A stretch of DNA of 36,699 bases, from positions 1-36,699 of the forward strand of contig JANWLQ010000005.1 of assembly GCA_025450725.1 (NCBI GenBank), written 5' to 3'. This document shows positions 15,264 through 23,343 of the stretch, piece after piece; positions within the stretch are counted from its first letter, which is position 1, and the number at the start of each line of letters is the position of its first letter. Under the pieces are notes generated by a model that saw only the letters and a program-made list of their open reading frames with translations, searched no databases and was not told where the DNA came from. This DNA is from Terriglobales bacterium (GTDB taxonomy: Bacteria > Acidobacteriota > Terriglobia > Terriglobales > SCQP01). A program made the translations under genes and the position numbers.

Positions 15264-16393
15264 GCGCCGCTCGCCCCTTGGAGATTTCGAATCTGACCGG
15301 GAGCGTCCGTCAAGGCGAGATATCGTGTAAGCTCGCCATCGCTGAGAGCGTGAACGTCGGCGCCATCCGCCCACGCTCCGTACCACGCCATCGTCCATCG
15401 AATTGTCGCCGCCAAATCCAATCGTGGGCGCCAGTTCAGCCGCGTGCGCGCCTTGCTCGAGTCCAACCGAAGCACTTGGGCCTCTTCCGCTGCGGCAGGC
15501 TCGGTTTCCCAAGTTCCACCCTGGCGCCATTGCGCAACCGCATAATTGACCACTGCTTCGACACTGTCCGATCCGGCAGCATCCGGGCCAAAATTCCAGG
15601 CCCCCTCATATTCGCTGCTTGCGGTCAAACGTTCAGCCAGCAGAATGTATCCGGAAAGTGCATCCAAGACATGCTGCCAAGGCCGAATTGACCGCGGATT
15701 GCGAATGCGCACCGGTTGATTGCGACCAAGCGCCCGGACACAATCCGGCAACAAGCGATTCGGGCTCCAATCGCCGCCACCGATCACGTTCCCCGCTCGA
15801 GCGGTTGCGAGGCGGACCGCATCGCGCGATTTTCCGAAGAAGGAAGCACGGTAGGCGGCGGCAACGATTTCTGCGCAGGCTTTGCTGCTGGAATAAGGAT
15901 CGTTTCCACCCAAGGCCTCGCCTTCGCGATAGGGCCAAAGCCATTCGCGGTTCTCATAACACTTGTCGCTGGTCACCACGATCGCGGCCTGTACGCTTCC
16001 CGCCTGGCGAATTGCCTCAAGAAGATGGACCGTGCCCATGATATTGGTCGCGAACGTGCCCACCGGATCATCGTACGAGGCCAGCACCAACGGCTGCGCA
16101 GCCAGATGGAACACCAGCGAGGGTTGTACCCGCTTGAGCGCAGCCCGCAATCGGTCCAAGTCGCGCACATCGCCGAATTCACAGTCGATGCGTTCGTGCA
16201 CTCGAGCCAGCTCAAACAGGTTCGGATCGGTTGGCGGCGGCAACGAATAGCCGGACACCTCAGCGCCCATCCGCGCCAGCCAGAGTGCCAGCCAAGCACC
16301 CTTGAATCCCGTACAACCGGTCAGGAATACGCGTCGCCCTTGCCAGAAAGGGCGCTCCGCCGACCCGTTAAAGGGAGTTGCGGCGTTAGGCAT
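15260..16393 (-). CDS. rfbG: CDP-glucose 4,6-dehydratase
   Basis: Converts CDP-glucose to CDP-4-keto-6-deoxyglucose (NAD+ bound, extended SDR). The N-terminal FLTGCTGFKGAWLALWLARMG is characteristic of RfbG, followed by VSGYSLPPPTDPNLFE. Further marks are HLAAQPLVLASYDDPVGTF, VVTSDKCYENREW, and the catalytic DPYSSSKACAE near residue 160. The start is ATG at 16393 (MPNAATPF), overlapping the upstream SDR stop by 8 bp, giving 377 aa. The track's 451-aa form reads into that gene. It follows rfbF by one gene and is coupled to the RmlC-like gene by a GTGA overlap, so the four genes form a CDP-deoxysugar module. Confidence 0.93.
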   Translation of the reverse strand: MPNAATPFNGSAERPFWQGRRVFLTGCTGFKGAWLALWLARMGAEVSGYSLPPPTDPNLFELARVHERIDCEFGDVRDLDRLRAALKRVQPSLVFHLAAQPLVLASYDDPVGTFATNIMGTVHLLEAIRQAGSVQAAIVVTSDKCYENREWLWPYREGEALGGNDPYSSSKACAEIVAAAYRASFFGKSRDAVRLATARAGNVIGGGDWSPNRLLPDCVRALGRNQPVRIRNPRSIRPWQHVLDALSGYILLAERLTASSEYEGAWNFGPDAAGSDSVEAVVNYAVAQWRQGGTWETEPAAAEEAQVLRLDSSKARTRLNWRPRLDLAATIRWTMAWYGAWADGADVHALSDGELTRYLALTDAPGQIRNLQGASGA

Positions 16394-17414
16394 GATGTTC
16401 TGGCTTCTCGATTCCGAGTGGCGGGCGGCCCGATGCGGCCCGATTCCCGAACCGGTCAGGAATGGCGCCTGCCCACTCATCTCGTGTTGCGCGCCTCTCA
16501 TAATAAACGGCAAATTCATCCCAAGCCGCATCTTCTCGCCAGACCAGAGGCACGCACGCAGCCGGATCCGTATTGATCCGGACCGGCGGTTCGGGAAATT
16601 CCGACTGTTTCGCAAGTTGCAAGTCGCAGGCCAATCCCAACCGCGATTTCATTTCGCGCGCACAGCGCTGTGCAAAAGCACCTTGGGTCTCGACGTAGCC
16701 CGACGGGCAGAACCGCCGCTGGCCCAAGACCGGCAGCTCGGCAGCGAACCGCGCATAGGCCATGGCCAGCAACGAAACATGGATATTGTCGCGCACGTAG
16801 GAAGGCGTCGCCACCCGCGCCGGCTCTGCGGCATACCATGCTTTCATCAAATAGGACGTGAAGCGCGGCTCTTCGTACGGTCCAACTGGATTGGCGATTA
16901 CGAACTTTCCCAGCCCCACCTGCGCGCGCGCTGCATAGAAGGCAAAGGAACGGGCGGTGAGTTCCTTGGAGAGGCCATACGGGTTGATTGCTCCGAGCGG
17001 CTCGGAACCAGCGCCCTCACCGCCTTCGAACACGCTCCCCGTTAGTAACAGCCGGCGGCAGCCGGCGCGCTTGAGTCGCTCGAGCACCTGCGCAACATTG
17101 TGGGTATTTGCCGCCAGCGCGCGGCTGGCGTCAAAGTCGTCATTCCTGTAATTGGCGACTTCAGCCGCATGATGGCAAAAAAGATCGAACGGGCCATGGC
17201 GCTCGATGACGCTTAGAAATTGGGACGTTCCGAATGGAGCTTCCCATTCGCAGTTGGTGTCCGGCGGTATCATGGCCAGGCGCTCCTGCCGAATTCCGTG
17301 ATAGGAATCTTTCGTTCCGCGCATCACCGCGCAGACCCCATGTCCGGCTTTCCCAAGTTCTCGCACGAACCAGATTCCGGTGAAGGAACTTGCTCCTGTA
17401 AACAGAATCCTCAT
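16386..17414 (-). CDS. NAD-dependent epimerase/dehydratase/reductase of the CDP-deoxysugar module
   Basis: Extended-SDR protein of 342 aa starting MRILFTGASSFTGIWFVREL. The nucleotide motif is TGASSFTG, HHAAEVANYRNDDFD lies near residue 90, the catalytic Ser is in LLTGSVFEGG, and NPYGLSKELT provides Tyr and Lys. The start at 17414 puts the Rossmann strand at the N-terminus; the track's extra 63 residues are upstream sequence. It lies between rfbF and rfbG, 52 bp after rfbF and 8 bp into rfbG, so it very likely acts on a CDP-4-keto-6-deoxyhexose as a C4 reductase or an epimerase, like CDP-abequose/paratose-type synthases. No RfbH-type C3 dehydratase is present, so a 6-deoxyhexose rather than a 3,6-dideoxyhexose is expected. 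The exact reaction is unknown. Confidence 0.8.
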   Translation of the reverse strand: MRILFTGASSFTGIWFVRELGKAGHGVCAVMRGTKDSYHGIRQERLAMIPPDTNCEWEAPFGTSQFLSVIERHGPFDLFCHHAAEVANYRNDDFDASRALAANTHNVAQVLERLKRAGCRRLLLTGSVFEGGEGAGSEPLGAINPYGLSKELTARSFAFYAARAQVGLGKFVIANPVGPYEEPRFTSYLMKAWYAAEPARVATPSYVRDNIHVSLLAMAYARFAAELPVLGQRRFCPSGYVETQGAFAQRCAREMKSRLGLACDLQLAKQSEFPEPPVRINTDPAACVPLVWREDAAWDEFAVYYERRATRDEWAGAIPDRFGNRAASGRPPLGIEKPEHHA

Positions 17415-17466
17415 CGAAGTTGATTCACTTTCACATACCGCATGGCGCAGTCCGAAGCCGGCATTT

Positions 17467-18306
17467 TCACGCGCCGGCCTTTTGCTGGCGCGCGCGCAGT
17501 GGCACCCGCCAGGGCGCATCGCCCGACGCCCAGAGCTGACAAAGTGCGTCGTGATCGCGCTGCGTATCCATGCATTCCCAAAATCCCCGGTGCCGAAACA
17601 CATTCAGCTGCCCGTCCTCCGCCAAGCGGCGCAACGGAACGCGTTCCAGAACGCAGGCATCGTCAGCGATGACGTATTTCAGAAATTCCCGTCGAAAGAA
17701 AAAATAACCTCCATTGATCCACATGTCTTGAATGGCAGGTTTCTCGTGGAATGCAATCGCCTGGTCGCCATCGATCTGAAACTCGCCGAATCGGGACGGC
17801 GGGTTGACGCCGAGCACGGTTCCGATCTGAGGCCTCGTACAATGAAAATCCCATTCCCGGCCAAGATCCGCATCCGTTAAGCCGTCCCCATAGGTTACGC
17901 CGAAGTGACTGGCGGCGCCGAGATAGCGCTCCGCCGCGCGGCGGACGCGCGCACCCGTCATTGCCTTTTCGCCCGTGAAGGCCACCGTCACCCGCCAATC
18001 CAAGCGTTCGGGCTGCTCATGAAAGGTCACCGAATTCGACGCCAGTTCGATCGTCGCGTCGTGACGATGGGCATAAAATTTCAAAAAGTAATCTTTAATA
18101 TATTCGCTTTTGTACCCCGTACAGAGCACGAAATGCCGAAATCCATGAGTTGCATACGTGTGCATGATGTGGAGCAGAATCGGATCCGAGCCGATCGGGA
18201 CCATGGGCTTGGGGCAAAACTCCGTATGCTCTTTCAGGCGGGTACCCATGCCTCCGCAGAGAACGAAAATCGGCACTGATTTGGGATCGATAATTTCAGA
18301 AGTCAT
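17467..18306 (-). CDS. rfbF: Glucose-1-phosphate cytidylyltransferase
   Basis: Makes CDP-glucose from CTP and glucose 1-phosphate, the entry step of CDP-deoxysugar synthesis. The N-terminus has the nucleotidyltransferase signature FVLCGGMGTRLKEHTEFCPKPMVPIG. TGYKSEYIKDYF is typical of RfbF, and THFGVTYGDGLTDADL holds the metal-binding Asp. The INGGYFFFRREFLKY segment follows near residue 190. The length of 279 aa is slightly above the usual 257-260 because of a short N-terminal extension and a basic tail. It lies 20 bp after rfbB on the same strand, so the dTDP and CDP branches appear to be co-transcribed. Confidence 0.94.
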   Translation of the reverse strand: MTSEIIDPKSVPIFVLCGGMGTRLKEHTEFCPKPMVPIGSDPILLHIMHTYATHGFRHFVLCTGYKSEYIKDYFLKFYAHRHDATIELASNSVTFHEQPERLDWRVTVAFTGEKAMTGARVRRAAERYLGAASHFGVTYGDGLTDADLGREWDFHCTRPQIGTVLGVNPPSRFGEFQIDGDQAIAFHEKPAIQDMWINGGYFFFRREFLKYVIADDACVLERVPLRRLAEDGQLNVFRHRGFWECMDTQRDHDALCQLWASGDAPWRVPLRARQQKAGA

Positions 18307-18326
18307 CTTCTACAGGTCCTCTGACC

Positions 18327-19415
18327 TCATGCCTTGGCGGTGACCGGCTTGCCCTCTCCTGCCAAACGGCTTTCGTATTGTTGCCGGTAGTAGTCCTGAA
18401 AACTGGTGTCGTGCGCCTTTTCGAGCCAAGCCGCGTTCCGTTGGTACCACTCGACAGTAGCGGCCATGCCTTCACTCAGCCGAATCCTGGGGCGCCATCC
18501 CAACTCCTGATGGGCTCGAGTGGAATCCAGGGAATAACGCATATCGTGACCGGGTCGATCGGCCACGCGCCGGATCAAGGTGGTGGACTTGCCCATGATG
18601 GATAACAATTGTTCTAGAAGATCGAGGTTGGCCACCTCGTCCGCGCCACCTAAATTGTAGACTCGGCCCGGCTCGCCGCGCTCCAGCGCGGCCACAATAC
18701 CGCGGCAGTGATCCTCTACGTGTATCCAATTGCGAACGTTTAGCCCGGTGCCGTAAAGCGGAATCGTGCGATCAGCGCTGGCGTTGGCGATCGCCAGCGG
18801 AATCAGCTTTTCGGGAAACTGATAAGGTCCGTAATTGTTGGAACCGCGGGTTATGATCACGGGCAGCCCGTGCGTTTTTCCTGCCGCGCGAGCTAACAGA
18901 TCGCCGCCTGCCTTGGAGGCGGCATAAGGCGAATTGGGCGCCATCGGCGAGTCTTCCCGAAAACTTCCCGTCGGCCCTAAGCTGCCATAAACCTCATCCG
19001 TGCTGACCTGCAAAAAACGCTCAACGCTGTGACGCCGGGCGGCATCCAGTAGTATTTGTGTCCCACCCACGTTGGTGTGAATGAATTGCGAGGCATCCCC
19101 GATGCTGCGATCAACGTGGCTTTCCGCCGCAAAATGAACGACCGCATGGGGCCGGAAACTTGCGAATGCAGTCTCAACGGCTTCCGCGTTCCCGATGTCG
19201 CCCAAGCTAAAGTGGTAGCGCGGGTTTGATTCGAATTCGGCCAGGTTCTCGCGGCGGCCGGCATACGTCAGACAGTCGAGGTTCAGGATGGCCGGACCTT
19301 GAGGATCGGCAAGTAACATTCGCACGAAGTTGGTGCCGATGAAGCCGCAACAACCTGTAACGAGCCAGCGCCGATTTCCGGTGTCGGGCGGGCGGGGGGT
19401 AGTGACTTGTACCAT
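18327..19415 (-). CDS. rfbB: dTDP-glucose 4,6-dehydratase
   Basis: Converts dTDP-glucose to dTDP-4-keto-6-deoxyglucose, the shared precursor of dTDP-rhamnose and of the 3-amino sugars made by FdtA/FdtB-type enzymes. The marks are TGCCGFIGTNFVRML, YAGRRENLAEF, HFAAESHVDRSI, the STDEVYGSLG motif with the catalytic residues, SPYAASKAGGD (Tyr/Lys), and RNWIHVEDHCRGI. The length of 362 aa is normal. It starts at ATG 19415, 104 bp after rfbA. No good Shine-Dalgarno is visible. A run of nine G lies in the rfbA-rfbB gap. rfbF follows after 20 bp. Confidence 0.95.
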   Translation of the reverse strand: MVQVTTPRPPDTGNRRWLVTGCCGFIGTNFVRMLLADPQGPAILNLDCLTYAGRRENLAEFESNPRYHFSLGDIGNAEAVETAFASFRPHAVVHFAAESHVDRSIGDASQFIHTNVGGTQILLDAARRHSVERFLQVSTDEVYGSLGPTGSFREDSPMAPNSPYAASKAGGDLLARAAGKTHGLPVIITRGSNNYGPYQFPEKLIPLAIANASADRTIPLYGTGLNVRNWIHVEDHCRGIVAALERGEPGRVYNLGGADEVANLDLLEQLLSIMGKSTTLIRRVADRPGHDMRYSLDSTRAHQELGWRPRIRLSEGMAATVEWYQRNAAWLEKAHDTSFQDYYRQQYESRLAGEGKPVTAKA

Positions 19416-19519
19416 AATAATTGTACCTGCGCTGTTCTTGTGCCGCCAGCATTCGCAGCTCGCCTACACTGCGCGCGCCGTTTCCCGTTGCCGTAGCGGT
19501 CGCGGGGGGGGGCGGCCGA

Positions 19520-20272
19520 TTACCGCCCGGAGACAGCCGCCATCGTGTGCGATGCGTCGTGCACCATTGCCTCAACCAGTACAGAAACCCGGTGGAGTGA
19601 TTCGAACGTTCCGGCATCGCTCCACCATCCGTCAACCAGCGAGTGGTGAAGATGCTGTTCCGCAAGATAGAGATTATTAACGTCGGTGATCTCGAGCTCC
19701 TTGCGATTCGATGGCCGGCATCGCTCGATTTTTTCAAATACGCTCGCATCGTAGAAATAGCAGCCGGTCACGGCAAAGTGCGATGCCGGTTGCCGCGGTT
19801 TCTCCGCGATGTGAACGATCCGGCCATTTTCAATCGTGGGAACGCCAAAGCGGGTTGGGTCGGAGACTTCTTTGAGTAGCACACGAGCGCCGCCGCCTTG
19901 CTGGTCAAACTCACGCGCTGCCGAGCTGATTCCATTCTGAAAAATGTTATCCCCCAGCAGGACGGCAATGTCGTCGCTCCCAGCGAACGGCTGGGCCAGG
20001 CGAAGCGCGGCCGCAATGCCCCCTTCTCCACGCTGATATGCGTAACGCAATGTGCAGCCAAATTCCTCGCCGTTTTCCAACAAACGCAAAAAATCGCCGG
20101 CATTGTTCCCGCCCGTCACCAGGAGGATATCTCGAATTCCAGCATCCGCCAGAGTCTGAAGCGGAAAATACACCATGGGCCGGTCGTAAATCGGCAGAAG
20201 ATGTTTATTCGTAATCTTTGTTAGCGGCAGGAGCCTACTACCCAAGCCGCCGGCCAGAATGACGCCCTTCAT
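19520..20272 (-). CDS. rfbA: Glucose-1-phosphate thymidylyltransferase
   Basis: Makes dTDP-glucose from dTTP and glucose 1-phosphate. The N-terminal signature LAGGLGSRLLPLTKITNKHLLPIY is complete. TGGNNAGDFLRLLENGEEFG, AVLLGDNIFQNG with the metal-binding Asp, and the GCYFYDASVFEKIE segment follow. At 250 aa it is the short form of RmlA, lacking the C-terminal allosteric extension of the roughly 290-aa enterobacterial enzyme, so feedback control may differ. Translation signals are strong: AAGGAG about 8 nt before the ATG. A perfect TATAAT lies upstream. It is the first gene of the rfbA-rfbB-rfbF-SDR-rfbG-rfbC run. Confidence 0.94.
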   Translation of the reverse strand: MKGVILAGGLGSRLLPLTKITNKHLLPIYDRPMVYFPLQTLADAGIRDILLVTGGNNAGDFLRLLENGEEFGCTLRYAYQRGEGGIAAALRLAQPFAGSDDIAVLLGDNIFQNGISSAAREFDQQGGGARVLLKEVSDPTRFGVPTIENGRIVHIAEKPRQPASHFAVTGCYFYDASVFEKIERCRPSNRKELEITDVNNLYLAEQHLHHSLVDGWWSDAGTFESLHRVSVLVEAMVHDASHTMAAVSGR

Positions 20273-20335
20273 ATTTGAACTCCTTGCCTGTTCCTTCCCT
20301 CAGGACTACCGCAATTCGGACGCGCGGGACAATGG

Positions 20336-20341
20336 ATTATA
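20336..20341 (-). promoter_or_regulatory. Probable -10 box of the rfbA operon
   Basis: Minus-strand TATAAT, a perfect match to consensus, about 64 bp before the rfbA ATG in the 220-bp divergent gap. The region 17 bp further upstream (CCACAA) is a poor -35, so recognition may rely on the -10 or an activator. Nothing else distinctive was seen in this gap. Confidence 0.45.
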
Positions 20342-20495
20342 GCATGGGGTCTGGACATTGTGGTGCACCGCGGCGGCCAGCCGGCGTCCTGCCGGCGGAA
20401 CGGTCTGGCCGCTGGTCCGCAGCGAAAAGCCAAGCCCGGCCGCGCGATGCCTGGCGCGGCGGTTACACAACGGTAACAGAACTTGCGCGGCCCCG

Positions 20496-22340
20496 ATGGT
20501 AATATTGATCATGCTACGATTTACTATGATCAGTGGGGTGATTCTCGCGATTGCGACTAACCCAGCATTACTCGCTCGGCTGGCTTGCCAGCATCTTTCA
20601 TTGATAACTACATCCGAATTCTCGACTTGGACCGCCAACGTGGTGACGCCGGTCACCGCTCCTGGTACATTCGCAATCACCATTGAGCCGGGGTTTATTG
20701 ACAGCACGGCCGGGCGTTCGGCACCCACGCTCACGGAAGGAGGCCAAGTGGCGGTTGATACCGGTGGTGCGGCAGAGGTCGTCACGGCAACCCGAGTCAC
20801 CTGCAGCATGAGTCCGGTCTCGCACTGCAGCGCGACCGCTACATTTCGCAATTCTCACCCCGGCAACGGCACGCCGGCCCACTCGGCGTCGGCAGGCTTA
20901 CAGGAGGCGATTGATTCCGCGATCGCGGCCGGTGGCGGCGGCGTCGAAATTACGCCTAATTATGGAGCCAGCAACGCAAGTCTCAATTCCGCCGTCGGGG
21001 CAGCGACGGTTTTCCTGGTGGACGACCGCGGTAGTGGCCCGGGCTTTTGGGTGTGGCAGGGCGGCCAATACCAGTGGTCTATTCCGAGCGCGGGGGGGCA
21101 ATTGCGCGCGAGCGCGCCGGCTATAACACCGGAATCAATCGAAGGAACGGTTTTCAGCGATCAGTTTGGTTCCGGCACACTGTCCGCTCAAGTAAGTCTC
21201 GCCTGCGCGTCTTTGAGTGGGGCACCAGGAATCGTGGTGGTGCCGGCGAGCGCGCCGGCTGGTTCACTGCCGGTATTGCCCGGGGGTTGCATAGTCCAAG
21301 ACGATCGCGGTAACACCGGCAATGGGGGCATTTTGTTCAGCCGTGAATTGCCCGGGAACGATGAACAATACGGATTTTCATTTGCCACCCAGAATCTGGC
21401 CTCCGACGGCCAATCGTCGGTTGCCCTCCTGGGAGAAGTGGCGCCAGGAGTGAGTGGTGCCAATGTAACTGGCGTGCGGGGCCAGGTTTTTTCGGCCGGT
21501 TCAAGCGGGGTTTACGGAATCAACTTCGGCAGCGGCGGATTCGGCGGCGTGGGCGTGCAGGGAGACGTGACCAACCTGCCGGGAAGCGTGGGCGTCAAGG
21601 GAACCGGCTGCCACAGTGGGGGCACGGAGGCGGCACCATGCATTGGCATTTTTGGATCAGTCGTCGGCAATCCCACCTACAACGGCAACATCGCCGTTTA
21701 TGCACAGAACGACAATGGCATTCCCCTTGCCGCGAATTTGACCGACACTGCGGGGTCCATCGATCCAACCGTCATTCGCGCCCAAAGCGCCGAGCCCACC
21801 AGCACAAATATGTCCATTCTCAATTCTTCGACCGGAGGCAAGAGGTGGGATTGGCTCTCCGCCGGGGCGGCGAATCATTGTTCCGTGGCAGCCGGCTCGA
21901 TGGCATTCTGGGATGCAAGCGACGATCGCTGCCCGGTGGTGATTGCTGCTTCAGCTGCAGGTCAGGAGTTAAGCGTAAGCAGCGCCGGCGTGAGTACGCC
22001 AGGCGCTCTCATATCTACCGTGCCACCCGGAACGCCACCACTCCAGGTGAGCAGTTCGACTCCAGTGCTGAACTTAACTTCGGCACCGGTCGCCTACACG
22101 CCTGCGGGTGTGCAGGCGCTCAATCTGCATCTCGTAAGCGGTACCTGCACGGCCGCGACCAATTGTTCGATCAGCTTTCAGGGGGCAGCCGCCTTCAGCA
22201 ATGCGAGCAGTTATGTTTGCAGCGCCAATGATGCGAGCAACGCGAATCCCGTCGCGGTTCATGCCGCTGACGGTGGACACGCCACACTTTCGGGCACCGC
22301 AGGCGATGTAATCAATTTCCTTTGTGTCGGGAATCCGTAG
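20496..22340 (+). CDS. Exported protein sharing a beta-helix-start domain with the 1073-aa protein
   Basis: About 614 aa from the ATG at 20496 (20511 is an equally plausible start). The track's upstream residues look like non-coding sequence. The N-terminus is a hydrophobic export signal (MLRFTMISGVILAIATNPALLA). Residues about 85-200 have the paired cysteines and SAGLQEAIDSAIAAGGGGVEI, aligning with residues about 108-150 of the protein at 6.4-9.6 kb. A Gly-rich middle (SSGVYGINFGSGGFGGVGVQG) resembles phage tail or beta-helix repeats. The C-terminus (LHLVSGTCTAATNCSISFQG, ending DVINFLCVGNP) looks like a small Cys-bearing surface domain. It is the only plus-strand gene within the otherwise minus-strand cluster, divergent from rfbA. 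No enzyme activity can be assigned. Confidence 0.72.
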   Translation: MVILIMLRFTMISGVILAIATNPALLARLACQHLSLITTSEFSTWTANVVTPVTAPGTFAITIEPGFIDSTAGRSAPTLTEGGQVAVDTGGAAEVVTATRVTCSMSPVSHCSATATFRNSHPGNGTPAHSASAGLQEAIDSAIAAGGGGVEITPNYGASNASLNSAVGAATVFLVDDRGSGPGFWVWQGGQYQWSIPSAGGQLRASAPAITPESIEGTVFSDQFGSGTLSAQVSLACASLSGAPGIVVVPASAPAGSLPVLPGGCIVQDDRGNTGNGGILFSRELPGNDEQYGFSFATQNLASDGQSSVALLGEVAPGVSGANVTGVRGQVFSAGSSGVYGINFGSGGFGGVGVQGDVTNLPGSVGVKGTGCHSGGTEAAPCIGIFGSVVGNPTYNGNIAVYAQNDNGIPLAANLTDTAGSIDPTVIRAQSAEPTSTNMSILNSSTGGKRWDWLSAGAANHCSVAAGSMAFWDASDDRCPVVIAASAAGQELSVSSAGVSTPGALISTVPPGTPPLQVSSSTPVLNLTSAPVAYTPAGVQALNLHLVSGTCTAATNCSISFQGAAAFSNASSYVCSANDASNANPVAVHAADGGHATLSGTAGDVINFLCVGNP

Positions 22341-22367
22341 CCCTGGCGCGGCATTGCGAGGCGAGGA

Positions 22368-23336
22368 CTAAACCTCTGGCGGCGAAGGATTGGCGTATAT
22401 GCTATCCCAATAAAAATCTTGAGCGCTCAGTTTTCTGATTAATCCGTGGTGCAAGTGCGCGCCGTTCTCACCAACTTTATAGCCGAGGTATTTCGCCGCC
22501 AGCACCAACAACCCATAAGGGAGCGCCCATGGCTGGCTTTTCCAAAGCTGGCCGAGCATAATGCGGGAATAGTCGCGGCCCCGGCTCTCGTCGGCGGCCG
22601 CCGCAAAGACGCGTTCGGCGCCCCATCGTCTTTCGTAACCGACATCGAAATAGCGCTTAAACTCCTGCTTGAGTCCATATTTATGCGAGTGAAAGACAAC
22701 GGCATCAGCGACGTAGGCAATCCGGCCACCACTCGCCAATAGGCGGACCGCCGCGTTCGCATCTTCCTGGGTGAGAGCCGGACGGAAGCCGCCGATGCGA
22801 TCCAAGGTGGAATTGAGCCAGGCGGCGCAGGAATTGGAGCAAAAGTAAAGATAGGCTCCATATTGGTCATGATCCTGGGCGGTGCGCACGTGACCGACGT
22901 CTGGATAATTAAATTGGCGTGGAAACGATTCCAAGAACCCGGCTCCGGGATGAGGAATTTGACGCGCGTACGCGACATCGGCTTCGCCGGACACAAGGGG
23001 GCGCAGCAGGCGGGTCAGCATGTCCGGGTGGGCTGGAATCGCGTCCGGAGTCATCATGACGACAATATCGGTACCGAGAAATTTCCGCGCCAGCTCACGG
23101 GTGGCGCCATGGTTGAAATGGGAGCGTTCGACGACCAGAGTTTCGGCACCCAAGCGCTGAGCCAGATCGACGGTGCCATCGCGGGAGCTGGAATTGACGA
23201 CGACCAGGCGGGGGCGTTCGGCAAAAGCTTGCAATGGCGGCAGCGAGCGTGGCAGCAGCTGGGCGGCGTTGTGAGTGATGACCGCTATTCCGACCGAGGG
23301 AGACGGCTGGAGCATGGAAGAGTTGGCAAGGGTCAT
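22368..23336 (-). CDS. Family 2 glycosyltransferase, rhamnosyltransferase-like
   Basis: A GT-A fold transferase of 322 aa that would add one sugar to the undecaprenyl-linked repeat unit at the cytoplasmic face. Visible are GIAVITHNAAQLLPRSL at the N-terminus, the nucleotide region VVVNSSSRDGTVDLAQRLGA, MMTPDAIPAHPDML at the DXD position, and the acceptor segment GGFRPALTQEDANAAVRLL with the catalytic-type Glu-Asp. The C-terminal HSHKYGLKQEFKRYFDVGYE is common in RfbF-type rhamnosyltransferases. That fits the dTDP-rhamnose pathway here, but the donor is inferred. The start at ATG 23336 lies just after the ligase stop (7-bp gap). It converges on the exported-protein gene with a 27-bp gap. Confidence 0.88.
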   Translation of the reverse strand: MTLANSSMLQPSPSVGIAVITHNAAQLLPRSLPPLQAFAERPRLVVVNSSSRDGTVDLAQRLGAETLVVERSHFNHGATRELARKFLGTDIVVMMTPDAIPAHPDMLTRLLRPLVSGEADVAYARQIPHPGAGFLESFPRQFNYPDVGHVRTAQDHDQYGAYLYFCSNSCAAWLNSTLDRIGGFRPALTQEDANAAVRLLASGGRIAYVADAVVFHSHKYGLKQEFKRYFDVGYERRWGAERVFAAAADESRGRDYSRIMLGQLWKSQPWALPYGLLVLAAKYLGYKVGENGAHLHHGLIRKLSAQDFYWDSIYANPSPPEV

Positions 23337-23343
23337 AAGAGAT

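Noticed and set aside
19504-19512. Run of nine G in the rfbA-rfbB gap as a phase-variation tract
   Set aside because: It lies outside both coding sequences, just after the rfbA stop. Slippage would not change a reading frame, and no promoter spacing depends on it that I can see.
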